A stretch of DNA of 48,441 bases from Candidatus Agathobaculum pullicola (GCA_019115085.1 DXEF01000023.1:1-48441), one strand, 5' to 3'; shown: positions 1 to 8,414, counted from the first letter of the stretch. A program made the numbers and translations. The notes: generated by a model not told the origin, from the letters alone.

Positions 1-163
1 CGATGGGGTTGCGGATGGACTCCAGGGTGGCGTTATACAGGCTGTCCCAGTCCTGGGGCAGGCAAGGGGGATCGGGGACGGTCTCCCCGGGGATGAAGAT
101 GTCGGTGCTGTCGGGCAGCTCGGCGCTCATAAAGCCGTTGCCGTACTCAAAATCCAGTTTCAT
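1..163 (-). CDS. larA: LarA-type nickel-dependent racemase, N-terminal fragment (partial)
   Basis: Only the first 54 codons are in the window; the gene runs off the left edge. The start is the ATG at 163, preceded by GGAGG. The peptide opens MKLDFEYGNGFMSAELP and reaches LESIRNPI. A short beta-rich opening followed by 'aL.nPi' is the usual N-terminus of the LarA/DUF2088 family, whose members racemise or epimerise 2-hydroxy acids with a nickel pincer cofactor. The substrate cannot be read from this fragment. It is the last visible gene of the operon that starts at 6374, 17 bp after the isomerase gene, so it probably acts in the same sugar or hydroxy-acid pathway. The family call rests on a short N-terminus and is moderate. 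Confidence 0.55.
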   Translation of the reverse strand, partial: MKLDFEYGNGFMSAELPDSTDIFIPGETVPDPPCLPQDWDSLYNATLESIRNPI

Positions 164-179
164 TCTTTGACCTCCGTCC

Positions 180-1016
180 TTAGTGGCCCATATAAAGGCG
201 AATAATCTCCAGATACTCCTCCGGGTAGAAGCCGATCTCCCCGCTGAAGCGGGTGAGGGCGATGAGCCCGCCGTCGATCTCCGGGATGGAGGCGAGCATG
301 GCGGCGTTGTCGGCCTTCAGGCCGCCGCCGTACACCACGGGGAGGCCGCCGGTGCGCTCCTTGACAAAGCGGGCGATCTTCTCGATGTAGGGCTTGTCGG
401 CCGGGGTCTTGCCGGGGCCGATGGACCAGATGGGCTCGTAGGCGATGACCACGGCGCTCATGTCCACCCCGTCCAGGCCGATGGAGAGCTGGTCGCCCAG
501 CACCTGCTGCCACTGCTCCTGCTCCTCGCTCTTCTCACCGATGCAGTAGAGCACCTTGAGGCCGGCGGCCTGGGCGCACTTGATCTCCTGGTTGAGCAGG
601 CGGTTCACGGCGGCGGTGTCGGTGACGCCGGCCTCGGCGAGGATACCGGCTTTGTCGTTACGCTCCTCGCAGTGGCCGATGAGGACCCAGCCGCAGCCCA
701 GGGCGGCGGCGGCGTGGGCGGGACGGTTGGTGGTGAAGGCGCCGAAGTTGCCGCCCACGGCGGTATTCATGCGGTAAACGCTCTGAGAGCCTACCTGAAC
801 CGGGCTGTTTTCACAGCGGGCAGCCACAGCGCCCAGAATATGGGCCTCGGGGAAATACTGGACAAACTCAGCCTCCGCGGGGTCGTACTTCTTCAAACCC
901 TCCTGCGTATGCTCCACAATATATCTGCCCCAGTCAGCCACCGGAGCAATACGGTTGACGCCGCCAAATTCCACGGGCACGTCAAACCGCTTCAAATTCA
1001 GATACAGATGCTTCAT
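180..1016 (-). CDS. Divergent triosephosphate-isomerase-like sugar-phosphate isomerase
   Basis: A TIM-barrel protein of 278 residues. I chose the ATG at 1016, eight bases after AAGGAG, over the GTG at 1025, which abuts the Shine-Dalgarno. The TIM catalytic set can be seen: Asn and Lys in LNLKRFD near the N-terminus, the general-acid His in GHCEERND (normally GHSERR) and the base Glu in AYEPIWSIGPGKTP. The phosphate-loop end differs (IDGGLIALTRFSG instead of [11 protein letters not shown]). A canonical tpiA is present at 41704-42474, so this is a specialised paralogue. Its position between a class II aldolase and larA suggests isomerisation of a triose or tetrose phosphate made by that aldolase; this role is inferred. 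Confidence 0.8.
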   Translation of the reverse strand: MKHLYLNLKRFDVPVEFGGVNRIAPVADWGRYIVEHTQEGLKKYDPAEAEFVQYFPEAHILGAVAARCENSPVQVGSQSVYRMNTAVGGNFGAFTTNRPAHAAAALGCGWVLIGHCEERNDKAGILAEAGVTDTAAVNRLLNQEIKCAQAAGLKVLYCIGEKSEEQEQWQQVLGDQLSIGLDGVDMSAVVIAYEPIWSIGPGKTPADKPYIEKIARFVKERTGGLPVVYGGGLKADNAAMLASIPEIDGGLIALTRFSGEIGFYPEEYLEIIRLYMGH

Positions 1017-1028
1017 TCCGGCCACTCC

Positions 1029-2177
1029 TTATTTCTTATAGAAGTCAATCATGTCCTCCAAGGACTTCTGCTCCACCAGAGGCGCTCTTCCATAAGAGCC
1101 GAAATTGACGATCAGGGAGCCTACGGCCTCCTTCACGCCGGCCTCTACCCTGCTCATCAACTGAGCCACGTCGTCGTCGGGCACGTTGTCGGTGAGAACC
1201 GTATCCATGATGGGCGGGAAGAACACGCGGGGATCGAAGGCGGACTTTTTCTCCTCCAGCAGGGCATACACACCACCGATGGAGGGGCTCTTCTGCAGAG
1301 CGGGCTGCTGCGCGAACAGCTCCTTCATGTTGCGGGTGACAGCCAGACGGATATCGGTGTCCACATTGATTTTGCGGATACCGCAAGGGATGGCGGAAAC
1401 CAATTCATCCACGTTGATGCCATAGGCGTTCTGGATATCGCCGCCCAGGTCGTTGATCTCCTTGACGATGTACTGGGGCACGGTAGAGGAGCCGTGAGAC
1501 ACCAGCGCGCAGAAGATACCCAGACGGTTGATGCACTCCTTGATGGCGATGGGAATTTCCCGGCGGAGCTTGGCGTCCTTGCCCTTGTTGGCGCCGTGCT
1601 GGGTGCCATAGGAGATCGCCAGCGCGTCCACCTCGGTTTTCTGGATGAACTCCACCGCATCCAGCGGGTTGGTGTAGGTGGAAGTGGCGGCGAAAACATG
1701 ATCCTCCTGACCGCCCAGCACACCCAGTTCACCCTCAACAGACACGCCCCGGGCATGCGCGTATTTGACCACCTCACGGGTCAGTTCGATGTTTTGCTCC
1801 AGCGGCAGGGAGGAACCATCGATCATGACGGAGGTGTAGCCCCCATCGATGGCGGCCACGCAGGAGTCGAAGTCCTTACCGTGATCCAGATGGAGTACCA
1901 CAGGGATGGGAGAATTTTCGCCGTACTTCTTCACGGCGTTGGCAATGTTGCGGGCACCCTTCTTTTTGTCCTCCAGCGTGCCGTTGGCAAAGTCCACCCG
2001 ACCGCCCATGAAGGCGTTGGCCAGGTCGGCCCCTTGCAGGATGGCAGGGGAACGGAAGGTCTCGTGCATCTCAATTACGGCCTTGGCCTGGGCCACGGCG
2101 TTGACGTTAAAGGCGCCCTGGGCGTAGTTATACTTCTCAGCGGCTTCCATCAAAGGTCTCAGGGGTACCAGCGGCAT
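1029..2177 (-). CDS. Class II (zinc) fructose/tagatose-bisphosphate-type aldolase
   Basis: A protein of 382 residues whose start codon follows AAGGAGGAA. Class II aldolase signatures are clear: LHLDHGKDFDSC with the catalytic Asp and first zinc-ligand His, SVEGELGVLGGQED, SYGTQHGANKG with a second His, and ALVSHGSST with a third. The C-terminal NAYGINVDELV/KINVDTDIRLA region fits the substrate phosphate-binding segment. These enzymes reversibly cleave ketose 1-phosphates or 1,6-bisphosphates to dihydroxyacetone phosphate and an aldehyde. It is longer than GatY/KbaY (about 285 residues) and resembles the longer FBA branch. It follows nagA by 13 bp and precedes the isomerase by about 12 bp. The exact sugar cannot be settled from sequence. 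Confidence 0.88.
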   Translation of the reverse strand: MPLVPLRPLMEAAEKYNYAQGAFNVNAVAQAKAVIEMHETFRSPAILQGADLANAFMGGRVDFANGTLEDKKKGARNIANAVKKYGENSPIPVVLHLDHGKDFDSCVAAIDGGYTSVMIDGSSLPLEQNIELTREVVKYAHARGVSVEGELGVLGGQEDHVFAATSTYTNPLDAVEFIQKTEVDALAISYGTQHGANKGKDAKLRREIPIAIKECINRLGIFCALVSHGSSTVPQYIVKEINDLGGDIQNAYGINVDELVSAIPCGIRKINVDTDIRLAVTRNMKELFAQQPALQKSPSIGGVYALLEEKKSAFDPRVFFPPIMDTVLTDNVPDDDVAQLMSRVEAGVKEAVGSLIVNFGSYGRAPLVEQKSLEDMIDFYKK

Positions 2178-2190
2178 AATAAGTTCCTCC

Positions 2191-3333
2191 TTAATTTTCT
2201 CCGGCGTACACGTTGATGCCGGCTACATAGGTTGCTTTTACATTCAAATCCTGATCCAAAATCACCAGATCGGCGTCCTTACCGAGATCGATCGTTCCCT
2301 TTCGGTGATCCATCCCAATGAGGCGGGCCGGGTTGGCGGTCAGCAAGGGAAGCACTTTCTCCACGCTCTCCCCCGTAAACTTCACCAGATTCTTCAGGGC
2401 CTGCCCGGTGGTCAGGGTGGAACCGGCACGGACGCCGTTTGATACCAGCTTGGCATCGCCATCCTCTACCACCACGTCATTGACGCCCAGCTTATAGTGT
2501 CCGTCGGGCAGGCCGGCGGCCTGAATGGAGTCGGTGACCGCCACCACCTTGTCCCAGCCCTTGCAGGCCAGCAGCATCCGGACCGAGCCGGGATGCAGAT
2601 GTCGTCCGTCACAGATGGCCTCGCAGCACACGGGACGCTCCAGCACTGCCCCCATGATACTGGGGCGGTGCTGATGGAACAGGCCCATGGCATTAAACGT
2701 ATGCGTACAGCAGGCGGCCCCCTTGTCAATGGCGGCGCAGGCGGTCTCATAGTCCGCCCCCGAGTGGCCGATGGCTACGGTGACATGACCGGCGATTTCC
2801 CCAATCATGTCCACCACCCCCGCTACCTCTGGGGAGACGGTGATATAGCGCACGGCGCCGTCGGCGGCCTGCTGATATTTGCGGAAAAGCTCAGCGTTTC
2901 CCTTTTGCAGCAGATGCTCCGGCATGGCCCCCTTATACTCTACCGACAGGAAGGGGCCTTCCAGATGAATACCCATCAGCTGCGCTCCGGTCACCGGAGC
3001 ACCCATGGCGGCCTTAGCATGCTCGATGCACCACAGGGTCTGTTCCTCTGTGTCCGTCAAAATCGAGCACAGCCAGCCCGTAGTACCGTTTTTGGCGAAA
3101 AACCGTCCTATCTTGGCCAGATCCTCTGCTGTGGCGGCGTTAACGTCCACCCCATCGCCGCCATGGGTGTGCAAATCCAGAAAACCGGGGACCAGCATCT
3201 GTCCCTCCAGATCCACCACCTCATCGGCCTTCCCGCCGAATCCGGCAATGCGCCCGTCCTGCACCAGCAGGTCGGTCTCCTGAAAATATCCATTTACATA
3301 AACTCTGCCATGGGTAAAGAGTGTTTTTCTCAT
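2191..3333 (-). CDS. nagA: N-acetylglucosamine-6-phosphate deacetylase
   Basis: A 380-residue amidohydrolase of normal NagA length. It removes the acetyl group from N-acetylglucosamine 6-phosphate in the cytoplasm, giving glucosamine 6-phosphate. Visible motifs in order are PGFLDLHTHGGDG (metal-binding HxH), GIHLEGPFLS (metal-ligand Glu), AIGHSGA, CTHTFNAMG, ICDGRHLHP and AVTDSIQAAGLPDG with the catalytic Asp, then GKDADLVILD near the end. It lies 9 bp after nagB, so the two are co-transcribed and form the standard two-step entry of GlcNAc-6-P into glycolysis. The operon is unusual in continuing into an aldolase, an isomerase and a LarA-type racemase. Confidence 0.93.
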   Translation of the reverse strand: MRKTLFTHGRVYVNGYFQETDLLVQDGRIAGFGGKADEVVDLEGQMLVPGFLDLHTHGGDGVDVNAATAEDLAKIGRFFAKNGTTGWLCSILTDTEEQTLWCIEHAKAAMGAPVTGAQLMGIHLEGPFLSVEYKGAMPEHLLQKGNAELFRKYQQAADGAVRYITVSPEVAGVVDMIGEIAGHVTVAIGHSGADYETACAAIDKGAACCTHTFNAMGLFHQHRPSIMGAVLERPVCCEAICDGRHLHPGSVRMLLACKGWDKVVAVTDSIQAAGLPDGHYKLGVNDVVVEDGDAKLVSNGVRAGSTLTTGQALKNLVKFTGESVEKVLPLLTANPARLIGMDHRKGTIDLGKDADLVILDQDLNVKATYVAGINVYAGEN

Positions 3334-3342
3334 AGTCTCACC

Positions 3343-4158
3343 TCAGAATGGCTGACCGGCTGCAACAGCGTTGGCATAGATGACGGCATCCGGATGGTTT
3401 TGCAGCAAAGTGGCAGGGAAATGGGCGGTTACCTCGCCATACGCCGCCTGACGGATCACCGAGCGATGCCACTCCCGGAATACGCCCAGACGAACCTTGC
3501 GTGCTCCCAGAATCTGCTTGATCCCGATGGTCACCGCCCGCTTGGGCATGGCGTCAATGGCGCCGCACCGGTCGCCGATGGCATTGGCGGTACGGGTCTC
3601 GGGGTTGAGCGAGAGCGCCCGGGTGCCCTGCGCGGCAAACTCTTCTGCGGTCATGTCCTCACGGGATTCGTTAAAGGCCAGATGCCCGTTGATTCCGATG
3701 CCGCCGAAGGCGATATCCACGCCCCCCAGCTCTTCGATGAGGCGATCCACATACCCGGGGTCGGCGGGGTTGGGGAACACTCGCTGCTCGGGTGACATCA
3801 GCAGCTCGGAATCCACCTTGGTGTATACGGTGCGCTCCATGAACCCTCGGAAGGACAGCGGACTCTCCTTGTCAATGTAGGTATCATCGTCATTGAGATA
3901 CTCGTCCATGTTGATAAACCAGCAGTTTTTCAGGCTGACCCGATCTCGGTTCACCAAACGGACAAAGATAGGATACTGGCCCACCGGACCCACAGGGCAG
4001 ATAAATACGGTCTTCTCCCCTTTCTCGTTGTGGGCCTTGATGGTGTTAATCATCTCCATGGCGATTTCATAAAACACTTCGCCGGAGTCCCCCAGCTTAA
4101 TCACTGGAATCTTGGCATCCTTGCCCAGATCCTGCGCAGAAATGTGATAATAGTCCAT
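3343..4158 (-). CDS. nagB: Glucosamine-6-phosphate deaminase/isomerase family protein
   Basis: A 271-residue protein of the NagB/6-phosphogluconolactonase fold, close to family length. NagB converts glucosamine 6-phosphate to fructose 6-phosphate and ammonia. The sequence shows WFINMDEYL (the Asp used in ring opening and isomerisation), FGGIGINGHLAFNES with the catalytic His-Glu pair, and a C-terminal HRSVIRQAAYGEVTAHFPATLL segment. The start ATG follows GAAAGGAAGAA. It sits between the response-regulator gene (33 bp gap) and nagA (9 bp). The N-terminal 40 residues are longer and more divergent than in E. coli NagB, so a related amino-sugar deaminase remains possible. Confidence 0.88.
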   Translation of the reverse strand: MDYYHISAQDLGKDAKIPVIKLGDSGEVFYEIAMEMINTIKAHNEKGEKTVFICPVGPVGQYPIFVRLVNRDRVSLKNCWFINMDEYLNDDDTYIDKESPLSFRGFMERTVYTKVDSELLMSPEQRVFPNPADPGYVDRLIEELGGVDIAFGGIGINGHLAFNESREDMTAEEFAAQGTRALSLNPETRTANAIGDRCGAIDAMPKRAVTIGIKQILGARKVRLGVFREWHRSVIRQAAYGEVTAHFPATLLQNHPDAVIYANAVAAGQPF

Positions 4159-4191
4159 GTGGTTCTTCCTTTCTATAACGGTTTAACAACA

Positions 4192-4857
4192 TTAAAATAG
4201 GTGGGACACGTTCAGATCCCGGATGGTATCCACGATCTCCTTGGTGCGGGTACAGCCAAACTTGCGCAGCAGGCTCTTGATCTGTGTCTTGACGGTGACC
4301 ACCTCCACGCACCGCTGGGCGGCGATCTCCCGTATCTTCTTTCCCTCCAGCAGCAGCCGCACCAGATCCCGCTCGGCGGTGGTGAGCTGAGAGACTGTAC
4401 TGATGAAGAAGAGCAGGGAGCGCTCCGAGGTACGAAGGCGGGAGTACTCCTTGAGCAGAAGATTCTGGATCTTGCCATCCAGCATGGGCTGGCCAGCATA
4501 GGCGCTGCGGATGTGCTGAAGCAGTTCTTCATCCGCACAGCCCTTGACGATATAATCCACCGCTCCCGCGCCCATAGAGGTGAGGATCATGTTGTCGGTC
4601 TCGTGGGCGGTCAGGAAGAGAATCTTAGCATCCGGCTTCTTCTCCAGAATGTGCTCTGTGGCGTAGATGCCGGCGGTGGTGGTTTCCATCTCGATGTCCA
4701 TTAGCAGAAGGTCGAAATCAGTCTCCATGGACAGGGCCTCAATCTCCTTGCCGCTGGCAGCACTCCCCACCACAGTGATATCCTCCTGCTGGTTGAGGAC
4801 ATCACACAAATCCTCGCGGATCAGGTCAAAGTCCTCTGCAACCAAAATGCGAATCAT
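4192..4857 (-). CDS. NarL/LuxR-type response regulator
   Basis: 221 residues. The receiver domain occupies about residues 1-125: acidic pocket VAEDFDLIRED, phospho-acceptor Asp in DLLLMDIEME, Thr in ILFLTAHET and Lys in DYIVKGCADEE. A LuxR-type helix-turn-helix lies at about 155-215 (TTAERDLVRLLLEGKK, then VTVKTQIKSLLRKFG). It is the cytoplasmic output of the kinase encoded just upstream; start and stop overlap as ATGA at 4854-4857. Because it is the second gene of the nag-aldolase operon, it probably controls that operon, possibly through the palindrome at 6424-6444. The target is inferred from position. Confidence 0.92.
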   Translation of the reverse strand: MIRILVAEDFDLIREDLCDVLNQQEDITVVGSAASGKEIEALSMETDFDLLLMDIEMETTTAGIYATEHILEKKPDAKILFLTAHETDNMILTSMGAGAVDYIVKGCADEELLQHIRSAYAGQPMLDGKIQNLLLKEYSRLRTSERSLLFFISTVSQLTTAERDLVRLLLEGKKIREIAAQRCVEVVTVKTQIKSLLRKFGCTRTKEIVDTIRDLNVSHLF

Positions 4858-6374
4858 TCTTTTTCTCCTCCCTTCCCCCGGCGGGCAGTACCATAGCGGG
4901 GCAGAAGGACGAAGAAGGAGGCGCCTCCTTCCGGTCTGTTCTCCACCCGAAGAGAACCCAGATGGCTGCGCACAATGGTACGGACATGGTATAGGCCCAT
5001 GCCCCAGTTGAAGTTGGTATTCTTGCTGGAATAGAAGGGCTCAAAAATATGCTTGAGCGCCTCCGGTTCGATGCCGGTTCCGTGATCCTTGACCTCCAGA
5101 ACGGTGTACAGCCGTTCTTGGTGGCTCACCAGCTCCACCGGCTTATCCTTCTCATATCCGATGGTGGCCTCCCATGCGTTGATCAGCAGGTTGTACAGGG
5201 CCTCGCTCAGATAGTTCTCATCGGCCAACACTTGGATCTGCCGATCCACCAGCGACCGTACCCGGCCATCCGGATACTTCTTATGGAACCGATCCAAGGT
5301 GATCTCCTCCAGACGGCCCAGCGTCACCGGCACCAGACGCACCGACTTGGCTTTGACCGTGCGGTAAAGCTCCTCCGAACGGGTGATGAGCAGCTCGTTA
5401 TTGTCACACAGGCTTTCGGCGTAACCGCGCACCTTGTCCAGATTGGGCTCCTCCTTCTGCAGCTCGCCTCGGATACGCTTGTATAGCACCCGGTTGGCCA
5501 GCAGCTGGTTCTTTATGCTATGCACGAATACCGACGCCCCTGTGCGGGCCACGTCGAACTTGCGCTCCAGCACCACCTCGTTTCGGTCGGACACAAAACT
5601 GGTATGGGTGTAACGCAGCAGGCTGCCCAAGCCGAAAATCCCGCAGACGATGTTGATGACCACCAGAATCACATAGCCCCCCACGCCGAGGGCAAACTGG
5701 AGGTAGCCCACACCCTTGATCCAGGTGTAGTCATAGCTGTAAAAACGGTAAATCTGACCGGGATCCTGCCCGCAGTAGAGTACGTATAAAACGGACAGCA
5801 CCGTCAGCGATATCACGATGGGCAAAAACTTACGCCGAGAGAAGCGCATGGTAGTGGAACAGTACTCTATCACCAGCAACACCACCGATACCACGACGTA
5901 GCACAGCACCCAGCTGTAGGAAAACTGCACCAGTATGTCCTGGGCCACCGGAAACCGTGCCACCAGCGCCCGGTAGACATTGGGGTAATAGATCACCAAA
6001 GAAACCGCCGGCAACACCAGCAACAGCCGACTTAACAGCGGCGCTTTCCGCAGGGCGGAGAGCATGGAGTACCGAAAGGCCAGCTGCACCAGAAACAACG
6101 GAAACAGATAGCGGCCCAAAGCCACAGTATAGCCCAGCTGCCCAAGTGTTACAAACCGGTACTGTACCCAAGTACGGATCTTCCAGTTGAAAAACAGGAA
6201 ATTCATAACCTCTTGAGACAAGCCGCCCTTTTTGGCAATGAAAATCATCAGCCCCACGAAATAGACTGTCAGGCTCAGGCACAGTCCCATCAGCAGCAGG
6301 GTCTCTTTGTTCTTTTTCACACACAGCACCAGAATCGAGCCGATCAACAGCCCTACTGCCAGCAGCAAAAGCAT
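4854..6374 (-). CDS. Membrane-bound sensor histidine kinase
   Basis: 506 residues. The N-terminal half has about seven hydrophobic helices with short loops (LLLAVGLLIGSILVLCV first, IVCGIFGLGSLL last), so the sensor is membrane-embedded with no large outer domain. The kinase core follows: H-box VFVHSIKNQLLANR, N-box NLLINAWEA, G1 VKDHGTGIEP, F-box IFEPFYSSK and G2 WGMGLYHVRTIV. It partners the overlapping response regulator. The start ATG at 6374 follows AAGGAGGG, and this is the first gene of the seven-gene transcription unit. The ligand is unknown; the adjacent genes suggest an amino sugar, a sugar phosphate or a hydroxy acid. Confidence 0.92.
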   Translation of the reverse strand: MLLLLAVGLLIGSILVLCVKKNKETLLLMGLCLSLTVYFVGLMIFIAKKGGLSQEVMNFLFFNWKIRTWVQYRFVTLGQLGYTVALGRYLFPLFLVQLAFRYSMLSALRKAPLLSRLLLVLPAVSLVIYYPNVYRALVARFPVAQDILVQFSYSWVLCYVVVSVVLLVIEYCSTTMRFSRRKFLPIVISLTVLSVLYVLYCGQDPGQIYRFYSYDYTWIKGVGYLQFALGVGGYVILVVINIVCGIFGLGSLLRYTHTSFVSDRNEVVLERKFDVARTGASVFVHSIKNQLLANRVLYKRIRGELQKEEPNLDKVRGYAESLCDNNELLITRSEELYRTVKAKSVRLVPVTLGRLEEITLDRFHKKYPDGRVRSLVDRQIQVLADENYLSEALYNLLINAWEATIGYEKDKPVELVSHQERLYTVLEVKDHGTGIEPEALKHIFEPFYSSKNTNFNWGMGLYHVRTIVRSHLGSLRVENRPEGGASFFVLLPRYGTARRGKGGEKE

Positions 6375-6409
6375 GGCACACCCTCCTTATGTTTACGGTG
6401 TCTGATGCT

Positions 6410-6444
6410 ATTGTAGCGTGAGTCGCTCATTTTGTAAATGAGCG
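6410..6444 (-). promoter_or_regulatory. Promoter with palindromic operator upstream of the TCS-nag operon
   Basis: On the minus strand there is a -35 TTTACA (6433-6438), a 17-bp spacer and a -10 TACAAT (6410-6415). The -35 sits inside a perfect palindrome, CGCTCATTT-tgt-AAATGAGCG (6424-6444). Binding there would block RNA polymerase, so repression is the simplest reading. The regulator could be the operon's own response regulator or an unlinked repressor. Confidence 0.6.
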
Positions 6445-6456
6445 GATTACGCAGGA

Positions 6457-6487
6457 AAGGGGCGGCGGTGTTCCGCCGCCGCCCCTT
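6457..6487 (-). terminator. GC-rich stem-loop after the ABC-transporter operon
   Basis: AAGGGGCGGCGG (6457-6468) pairs with CCGCCGCCCCTT (6476-6487) around a 7-base loop, just past the stop of the substrate-binding protein gene. It separates the two minus-strand operons. There is no good T-run, so it may be a weak terminator. Confidence 0.5.
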
Positions 6488-6499
6488 CTTGGGGTCACA

Positions 6500-7543
6500 T
6501 TAATAGTTGCCGGCTTCGGTCATCACATCAAAGGCAACGTAGTCCTCTACGGGGCATACATCCGCTTCGGTGATGGATCCGCCGCTCAGCAGATTCTGCT
6601 GCTGCAGCTCATAGTAGCCCTTCACAGTACCGTCGGCAACGCCTTCCACTACTTCCTTACCGGTCAGCCAGTCCGCATCGCCGCGCTGGCTGTACATGGT
6701 GTCATAATCCAGCTTTGCCTGATCGGCGCACCACTGTGCCACTTCATCCTGATGCTCGTCAGCAGCGTAATCCATCGCCTTGAACAGAGCGCGCACAAAG
6801 CGGGTGGCTACGTCACCGTTCTCCTCCAGATATTTGGGAGTGGCGATCCAGCTTGCCAGCGAAACAGTGGTGTCGGCAAAGGTCAGGTTGTCTGTGAGCT
6901 TAGTTGCATCCGGCATACCCTCCAGAATGGTCAGGCTGTTGGGCGACCAGGTAGCGCAGGCATCCACGCCGCCGGACATCATCGCAGTCACGATAGAGGG
7001 GGCATCCATATCCATGGCCTGAATGTCGTCCATGGTCATGCCGTTGGCGGTCAGAGAGTTGCGCAGGATGTCCTCACTGGAGGTACCGGAAGAGTAGGCA
7101 ACGGTCTTACCCTTCAGATCCTGTACGGTGGTGATGCCAGGGCCGCCGATGAGGGCGTCGCCGTTGGAGATGTGGGACAGGGCGATGATGGTAGCGTTGC
7201 CCTGAACGCACAGCTTATGGGCGCCTTGACCGATGTAACCGAAGTTGACCGAGCCATTCTCCATAGCGGCGATGATCGTGGGGCCATCCTCGAACTGCGT
7301 GAAGGTGACGTTCAGGCCTTCCTCAGCGAAGTAGCCCTTCTGCTGCGCGGTCATCATGCTCCACATGCCGCCATAGTTCGGCATGTAACCGATGTTGATG
7401 TCCACAGTCTCAGCGGCGGATGACCCGGAACCACCTTCGGCACTCTCACCGCCGGAATTCGTACCCTGGGTATTATTGCCGCAACCTGCCAGCGCACCGC
7501 CCAGCATCGCAGTAGCCAGAAGCATAGCAAAAAACTTTTTCAC
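6500..7543 (-). CDS. SsuA/TauA-type ABC substrate-binding lipoprotein
   Basis: 347 residues starting at a GTG (7543) seven bases after GGAGG. A lipoprotein signal peptide ends in the lipobox LAGC at about residue 20, followed by a Ser/Gly/Asn-rich linker. The mature part is an NMT1/SsuA-like domain with NIGYMPNYGGMW, YFAEEGLNVTFTQFEDGP, MENGSVNFGYIGQGAHKL, LKGKTVAYSSGTSSED and a central DACATWSPNS segment. Such proteins bind sulfonates, nitrate, bicarbonate, riboflavin or thiamine precursors outside the cell and deliver them to the cognate permease. It is the last gene of the operon with the ATPase and permease. The substrate cannot be determined from sequence. Confidence 0.9.
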   Translation of the reverse strand: MKKFFAMLLATAMLGGALAGCGNNTQGTNSGGESAEGGSGSSAAETVDINIGYMPNYGGMWSMMTAQQKGYFAEEGLNVTFTQFEDGPTIIAAMENGSVNFGYIGQGAHKLCVQGNATIIALSHISNGDALIGGPGITTVQDLKGKTVAYSSGTSSEDILRNSLTANGMTMDDIQAMDMDAPSIVTAMMSGGVDACATWSPNSLTILEGMPDATKLTDNLTFADTTVSLASWIATPKYLEENGDVATRFVRALFKAMDYAADEHQDEVAQWCADQAKLDYDTMYSQRGDADWLTGKEVVEGVADGTVKGYYELQQQNLLSGGSITEADVCPVEDYVAFDVMTEAGNY

Positions 7544-7622
7544 ATTGATTCCTCCTGTTTACAATTTTTTGTAGATTCTTTTCCTCTTTTTATTGCAACG
7601 GCCTATGCCGTTCCAACCGAAC

Positions 7623-8414
7623 TTATTTCCGAACCTCCAGATACTCCTGATACACCTGACTCCAGATCTCGTTTTTCAGTTCCAGAAAACGGGGGGTCAT
7701 CTTAGTCTCCTGTGTACGGGGATAAGGAATATCGATGTTGACGATGGACTTGATGCGTCCGGGACGGGCGGACATGATGATGACCTTCTGGGCCAGAATG
7801 ATGGCCTCCTCCACGTCGTGCGTGATAAAGAAGCAGGTCTTACGATCCTTCTCCCAAGTCTCCAGCAGCTCGGTTTGCAGCTGGGTGCGGGTCTGTGCGT
7901 CCAAGGCGCCAAACGGCTCATCCATCAGCAACACCTCAGGATCTGCGGCGTAGGCGCGGGCAATGGCCACGCGCTGCTTCATGCCGCCGGACAACTCCTT
8001 GGGATAGTGGTCAGCGAACTTGACCAGATCCACCTTCGCAAGGTACTTCATGGCCTCGTCCTCCGCCCGTTTTCCCTTAATCCCCTTCATCTCCAGCGCG
8101 AACATGACATTCTTCTTGACCGTCAGCCAAGGGAATAGGGCGTACTGCTGGAAGACCACGCCGCGCTCGGTGCCGGTACCGGTGACCTTTTTGCCCTTGC
8201 AGTAGACGGCGCCGGAGGTGGCGTCATGAAGACCGGCGATGATATTCAGAAGGGTGGATTTACCGCAGCCGGAAGGGCCTACCACGCAGATGAACTCATT
8301 TTCATAGATATCCAGATTCACCCCGTTGAGGGCAACCATCTCGCCGTTGCGGGTATTGTACACCTTGCGGACGTTATCAATTTTGACGATCAGATTTCTC
8401 TCTTCTCCTGCCAT
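7623..8414 (-). CDS. SsuB/TauB-type ABC transporter ATPase
   Basis: 263 residues, one complete nucleotide-binding domain. Walker A is VGPSGCGKSTLLN (about residue 46), the Q-loop is VVFQQYALFPWLTV, the signature is LSGGMKQRVAIARA, Walker B is VLLMDEPFGALD and the switch His is in FFITHDVEEAI. The PFGALDAQTR and PGRIKSIVNIDIPYPR stretches are typical of the nitrate/sulfonate/taurine (NrtD/SsuB) group. The start overlaps the end of the permease gene by 25 bp, consistent with translational coupling. It energises uptake through the adjacent permease. Confidence 0.93.
   Translation of the reverse strand: MAGEERNLIVKIDNVRKVYNTRNGEMVALNGVNLDIYENEFICVVGPSGCGKSTLLNIIAGLHDATSGAVYCKGKKVTGTGTERGVVFQQYALFPWLTVKKNVMFALEMKGIKGKRAEDEAMKYLAKVDLVKFADHYPKELSGGMKQRVAIARAYAADPEVLLMDEPFGALDAQTRTQLQTELLETWEKDRKTCFFITHDVEEAIILAQKVIIMSARPGRIKSIVNIDIPYPRTQETKMTPRFLELKNEIWSQVYQEYLEVRK

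Noticed and set aside
183-2216. Long open frame on the plus strand opposite the TIM-like and aldolase genes
   Set aside because: It is the antisense of two clear genes, has no ribosome-binding site and reads as low-complexity His/Val/Leu/Gly sequence. High GC makes such shadows common.
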